Origin: an uncultured Muribaculaceae bacterium
GTDB taxonomy: Bacteria; Bacteroidota; Bacteroidia; Bacteroidales; Muribaculaceae
Length of the DNA stretch: 44,597 nucleotides
Direction: 5' to 3'
Assembly (NCBI GenBank): GCA_910584905.1
Contig: CAJUCQ010000071.1
Span: forward strand, 1-44,597
Below the pieces are notes generated by a model that was not told the origin of the DNA, searched no databases, and worked only from the letters and a program-made list of their open reading frames with translations. Below are positions 41,223 through 44,597 of the stretch, piece by piece. A program made the translations under genes and the position numbers. How positions within the stretch are numbered: position 1 is the stretch's first letter; each line of letters begins with the position of its first letter.

Positions 41223-41285
41223 AGGTTGGCACGGATTTTTGTAGCCTTTAGATTTTTATAACACTGTCGTATCGAAATTTTGGCT

Positions 41286-41293
41286 TATCTTTG
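41286..41293 (+). promoter_or_regulatory. promoter of the SurA-like gene (-7 element)
   Basis: TATCTTTG at 41286-41293. No convincing -33 element at the expected distance. It overlaps an in-frame GTG at 41293, which is therefore not the start codon. Confidence 0.5.
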
Positions 41294-41316
41294 TGGCCGA
41301 ATCACATATGTTGCAA

Positions 41317-42675
41317 ATGAAGTTTTCATACAAAATATTAGCCGGGGCTTTTGCCGCCGCCGCTCTCGTTGCGGGAGCACGAAACAATAATATAATTGAA
41401 GAGGTGGCGTGGGTCATCGGCGACGAACCCCTTTATAAGTCGGAAATCGAGCAGACTTATCAGGATATGCTTGCTGACCGCATTGAGATTCAGGGCGACC
41501 CGTATTGCGTTGTGCCCGAGCAGATAGCAATCGAGCGTCTCTTTCTGCATCAGGCAGATGTCGACACGGTCGAGGTGGCCGAGTCGATGGTGATGGCTCA
41601 GGTTGACCAGCAGCTCAATTTCCTTATCAATCAGCTCGGCTCGCGCGAGAAGGTAGAGCAATATTTCCGCAAGCCGTTTTCGGAGATTCGCGATTATTAT
41701 GCTACGAATATGCGCAATCGCGGGCGAATCTCGCAGGTGCGCAATAACCTGACTAAAGACCTTAAGGTCACGCCTTCGGATGTGCGCCGTTATTTTTCGT
41801 CGCTTCCCGAGGATTCGGTGCCTTTCATCCCCTTGCAGGTCGAGACGCAGATTATCACTCTCAATCCGTTGATTCCGCGTCAGGAAATCGATGATATCAA
41901 GGCGCGTCTGCGCGGTTTTGCCGATCGCGTCAATCGCGGGGAAAGCGATTTTTCGACTCTTGCCATACTGTATTCCGAGGCCCCGGAGGGTATGCGTGGC
42001 GGCGAACTCGGCTTTATGGGTCGCGGACAGCTCGTGCCGGAGTATGCCGCCGTGGCATTTAATCTCAACGACCCTAAAAAGGTGTCGAAGATTGTGGAGA
42101 CGGAGTATGGCTATCATATCATCCAGCTTATTGAAAAACGAGGCGACCGAATCAACACGCGTCATATTCTCCTGCGCCCCAAGGTGTCGGAAAAAGACCT
42201 GTCGGCAGCGCTTGAGCGCCTCGACTCGGTGCGCAACGATATTCTCGTGAATAAAAAAATCACATTCGATGATGCCGCGCGCTATATCTCGCAAGATAAG
42301 GATACGCGCTATTCGAAGGGTGTGATGGTCAACAATGAGACCGGCACGACGCGCTTCGAGATGTCGCAGCTCCCTCAGGAGGTGGCGCGCGCCGTGGCGT
42401 CGCTTCAGCCCGGGGAGATTTCCGCTCCGTTTATCATGCGCTCAAAGACCGACCGCGAGATTGTGGCTATGGTGCGCCTCACGGCTCGCATCGACGCCCA
42501 TCGCGCCAACCTTGCGGAAGATTTCCAGACAATCAAAAATATGTATGAAAATGCGCGCAAGCAGGAGATAATCGACGAGTGGCTTGAGCGTAAAATCAAA
42601 GACACTTACGTCCGCATCGAGGACGGATGGCGCGGGTGCGAGTTTAAGCACGAAGGCTGGCTTAAGGCCAAATAA
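41317..42675 (+). CDS. SurA-like peptidyl-prolyl isomerase
   Basis: Periplasmic chaperone/isomerase for outer-membrane proteins. Start at 41317 (MKFSYKILAG, signal peptide) or the ATG three codons earlier (41308). The N-terminal SurA-like helical domain (EVAWVIGDEPLYKSEIEQ) is followed by a parvulin domain (about 165-280): TLAILYSEAPEGMRGGELGF, VAFNLNDPKKVSKIVETEYGYHIIQL and the start of a second, INTRHILLRP, which runs to about 385. About 452 residues. It precedes the OstA-like gene by 6 bases, both serving outer-membrane assembly. Confidence 0.93.
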   Translation: MKFSYKILAGAFAAAALVAGARNNNIIEEVAWVIGDEPLYKSEIEQTYQDMLADRIEIQGDPYCVVPEQIAIERLFLHQADVDTVEVAESMVMAQVDQQLNFLINQLGSREKVEQYFRKPFSEIRDYYATNMRNRGRISQVRNNLTKDLKVTPSDVRRYFSSLPEDSVPFIPLQVETQIITLNPLIPRQEIDDIKARLRGFADRVNRGESDFSTLAILYSEAPEGMRGGELGFMGRGQLVPEYAAVAFNLNDPKKVSKIVETEYGYHIIQLIEKRGDRINTRHILLRPKVSEKDLSAALERLDSVRNDILVNKKITFDDAARYISQDKDTRYSKGVMVNNETGTTRFEMSQLPQEVARAVASLQPGEISAPFIMRSKTDREIVAMVRLTARIDAHRANLAEDFQTIKNMYENARKQEIIDEWLERKIKDTYVRIEDGWRGCEFKHEGWLKAK

Positions 42676-42681
42676 GGCGTG

Positions 42682-44370
42682 ATGCGTCGGCATTCATTCT
42701 TTTTGTTGGCGCTCCTGATGCTTGCTCCGGTGCTTTTGGCGGCAGTGGAGCGAGTGGGGCGTCCGGTCATCAGACCTCAGATTCCGTCGGCCGACCGCAC
42801 GTCGGGACGCGTCTTCCTTGAGCGGGCCGACCGCTTGCGGAAGGCTACGTCGGATTCGTTTATGGTGGTGGTGGGCAATGTGGCTTTTACGCGCGGCCCC
42901 ATGATAATGAAGTGCGACAGCGCGCATTATTTTCCGGATACCGAGTCGCTGGATGCTTTCGGGAATGTGTCGATGGAGCAGGGCGACACGCTCTTTGTCT
43001 TCGCCGACGAGCTCGCTTACAGCGGGCCTGAGGAGATTGCCACGCTGTATGCGAATCCCGGCAAGAAGGTGCGGCTGATTAATCGCGACGTAACTCTCGA
43101 GACCGATGTTTTTGTGTATGACCTCGCTATAGACCTCGGATATTACGAGGTCGGCGGGCGCTTGTTCGATAAATCGAATGTCCTTACGTCGATGAAGGGC
43201 GAATACATCCCCTCGACCAAGGAGGCGAATTTCTATACGAGGGTGCATCTTGTGTCGGAAAACTCTGATGACACGCTGAATATATGGACCGATACACTTT
43301 ATTATAATACGGGAACACATGTCGCCGAGCTGAATTCGCCGAGCCGTGTGGTAAATTTCCGGGCCACGATTTATACCGATAACGGTGTCTATGAAACCGA
43401 CTCCGACCGCACGCGCCTCTACAATCGCTCGTTGATTGTGACTCCCGAGGGGCGTACGCTCACGGCCGATACCATCTACTATGACCGCATAGCCGGCGTC
43501 GGCGAGGCTTTCGGCAATATGATTCTCGCCGATTCGGCGCGCCACGCTGCCGTCTACGGTGATTACGGATATTATAACGAGCTTCTCGACAGCTCATTTG
43601 TCACGGGCAATGCGATGCTTTCGTATGTTCAGGACAATTCCGATGACACTCTTTGGGTTCACGGACGATATATACGCACGATGCGCGTGTTCGACTCTAT
43701 CCCTGTGCCGGCCGATACGATTGCGCATACTGAAGCTTTTGTGCGAGTCGACACATCCCATGTGGCTGTCATAAATCCGAGGGTTCGCTTTTTTCGTTCC
43801 GATATGCAGGGAATTTGCGATTCGATGCAATTTACAGAGCGTGACTCTACTCTCAGAATGTTTGTCCACCCCGTCGTGTGGAATGAGGACCGTCAGGTAT
43901 TCGGTAATGTCATCGAGCTCCTCCTGAACGACTCGACCATAGAGCGTGCCACTCTCCCCGATCAGGGATTTACCGCCCAACATATCGAAGGCGAGCATTA
44001 CAACCAGATGTCGGGAAACGAAATGATTGCTCATTTCGACGCCGGCCGGATGCGTCGGCTTGATATTAACGGCACTGTCGAAATAGTAATGTATCCGGAA
44101 GAGGCCGACAGCACGATAAACAAGATGGTAAATGCGCGTAGCAGCTATCTCACGGCCTTGTTCAACGGGCAAACAACCGAACGCGTGAAGATGTGGCCGG
44201 AAACAACCGGCGTAGCCACTCCGCTATTCCTCGCAAAAAAGAGCAATTATTTCCTTCCTAAATTTCGATGGTTTGAGGGCGTGCGGCCCATGTCGAAAGT
44301 AGATATCTTCATTATACCCGAGGAAATGGATGCGTTGATGGAATCTGCTCCGATGCCATCGCGGCGGTAA
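42682..44370 (+). CDS. OstA-like (LptA/LptD-N) envelope protein
   Basis: 562 residues with a signal peptide (MRRHSFFLLALLMLAPVLLA). The mature part is built of OstA/LptA-type beta-jellyroll repeats: VVGNVAFTRGPMIMKCDSAHYF, LDAFGNVSMEQGDTLFVFADEL, and several later D-T-L/x-A-D strands. This architecture belongs to Bacteroidetes OstA-like proteins thought to bridge LPS across the periplasm. The start at 42682 is used; a GTG at 42679 is adjacent. Co-transcribed with the SurA-like gene. A terminator follows. Confidence 0.92.
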   Translation: MRRHSFFLLALLMLAPVLLAAVERVGRPVIRPQIPSADRTSGRVFLERADRLRKATSDSFMVVVGNVAFTRGPMIMKCDSAHYFPDTESLDAFGNVSMEQGDTLFVFADELAYSGPEEIATLYANPGKKVRLINRDVTLETDVFVYDLAIDLGYYEVGGRLFDKSNVLTSMKGEYIPSTKEANFYTRVHLVSENSDDTLNIWTDTLYYNTGTHVAELNSPSRVVNFRATIYTDNGVYETDSDRTRLYNRSLIVTPEGRTLTADTIYYDRIAGVGEAFGNMILADSARHAAVYGDYGYYNELLDSSFVTGNAMLSYVQDNSDDTLWVHGRYIRTMRVFDSIPVPADTIAHTEAFVRVDTSHVAVINPRVRFFRSDMQGICDSMQFTERDSTLRMFVHPVVWNEDRQVFGNVIELLLNDSTIERATLPDQGFTAQHIEGEHYNQMSGNEMIAHFDAGRMRRLDINGTVEIVMYPEEADSTINKMVNARSSYLTALFNGQTTERVKMWPETTGVATPLFLAKKSNYFLPKFRWFEGVRPMSKVDIFIIPEEMDALMESAPMPSRR

Positions 44371-44403
44371 TCCGCAAATTTAATATCCTCCGAATATATA
44401 CAC

Positions 44404-44441
44404 ATCAGCTCCGCAGATATTGCAGGGCTGATTTTTTTTTT
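44404..44441 (+). terminator. terminator of the SurA-like/OstA-like operon
   Basis: Short stem (44404-44409 with 44427-44432, with further partial pairing inside) followed by nine or more Ts, 34 bases after the stop codon. Confidence 0.65.
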
Positions 44442-44597
44442 GCGGTAACCTTTGGGTGTAACGATTCTCGTCGTCTATTAACGCGAGTTCGGGATAAGAA
44501 CTTAATGATTTTCAACCAATCAAAAGACATAGAGTATTGGGCGGCCTTTCAAGGTCGCCTGATTTATTTGTACAGTTTGGTGTTGTTAATCCCAGAG
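44442..44597 (+). other. intergenic region, possible promoter of a gene beyond the window
   Basis: No ORF. GTAACC at 44445-44450 and CGTCTA at 44472-44477 resemble the two halves of promoters I associate with Bacteroidetes ECF sigma genes, though the 21-base gap is longer than usual. An imperfect hairpin (about 44541-44557) follows. The downstream gene is outside the window. Confidence 0.25.

Noticed and set aside
1..44597. CRISPR array, insertion sequence or prophage
   Set aside because: No regularly spaced repeats, transposase or phage structural genes were seen. Repeats are limited to the tRNA duplication, hairpins and one 15-bp tandem repeat.

Overview
The window looks like chromosomal DNA from a member of the Bacteroidales, most likely a GC-rich Muribaculaceae-type gut bacterium. 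Evidence: most promoters read TTTG, about 20 bp, then TAnnTTTG (the Bacteroidetes housekeeping consensus); Shine-Dalgarno sequences are scarce; tRNA genes lack an encoded CCA; and several families are typical of Bacteroidetes (DUF5606, DUF4827, Cbp1-like coiled-coil lipoprotein, M49 peptidase with HECLGH, OstA-like protein). The species assignment is inference.

Layout. 1-5.8 kb: a candidate small RNA, gdhA (-), then dacB, a conserved hypothetical gene, rsmI and a coiled-coil lipoprotein (+). 5.8-8.1 kb: rnz, tadA and two near-identical tRNA-Gly(GCC)-tRNA-Leu(GAG) pairs, each with its own copied promoter. 8.1-11.6 kb: an accessory operon of three genes (DUF262 protein, DUF3696-type AAA ATPase, and a protein whose C-terminus matches the colicin E3 ribonuclease catalytic pattern). 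11.6-19.2 kb (mostly -): an exported alpha/beta hydrolase, a decayed response-regulator remnant, pgeF, an acyltransferase, tRNA-Leu(UAA), a divergent ArgC-like protein, waaA and gltX. 19.3-25.3 kb (+): dxr, rseP, rlmI-like methyltransferase and a dipeptidyl-peptidase III lipoprotein. 25.5-29 kb: a GYF_2/TM2 protein and three genes of CMP-nonulosonate (legionaminate-type) synthesis. 29.1-35.8 kb: obgE, prmC, recX, a small unknown ORF, folC, an AI-2E family protein, a two-TM ion channel and a PepSY-like protein. 35.8-40.1 kb (-): glmM, DUF4827 lipoprotein, nrnA, flavodoxin and DUF5606. 40.2-44.4 kb (+): Yip1-like membrane protein, smpB, a SurA-like isomerase and an OstA-like protein.

How it fits together. 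Most genes are housekeeping: translation and its quality control (gltX, prmC, smpB, rsmI, obgE, tRNAs, rnz, tadA), and envelope building (dacB, waaA, glmM, pgeF, rseP, SurA-like, OstA-like, nonulosonate genes).

The stand-out is the 8.1-11.6 kb operon. It has a consensus promoter, close spacing and one 4-bp overlap, and it pairs two families common in phage defence (DUF262 and an OLD-like ATPase) with a likely 16S rRNA-cleaving ribonuclease. I read it as a candidate abortive-infection system in which the first two proteins sense or gate and the third stops translation. This is inferred from sequence only, and the colicin comparison is from memory.
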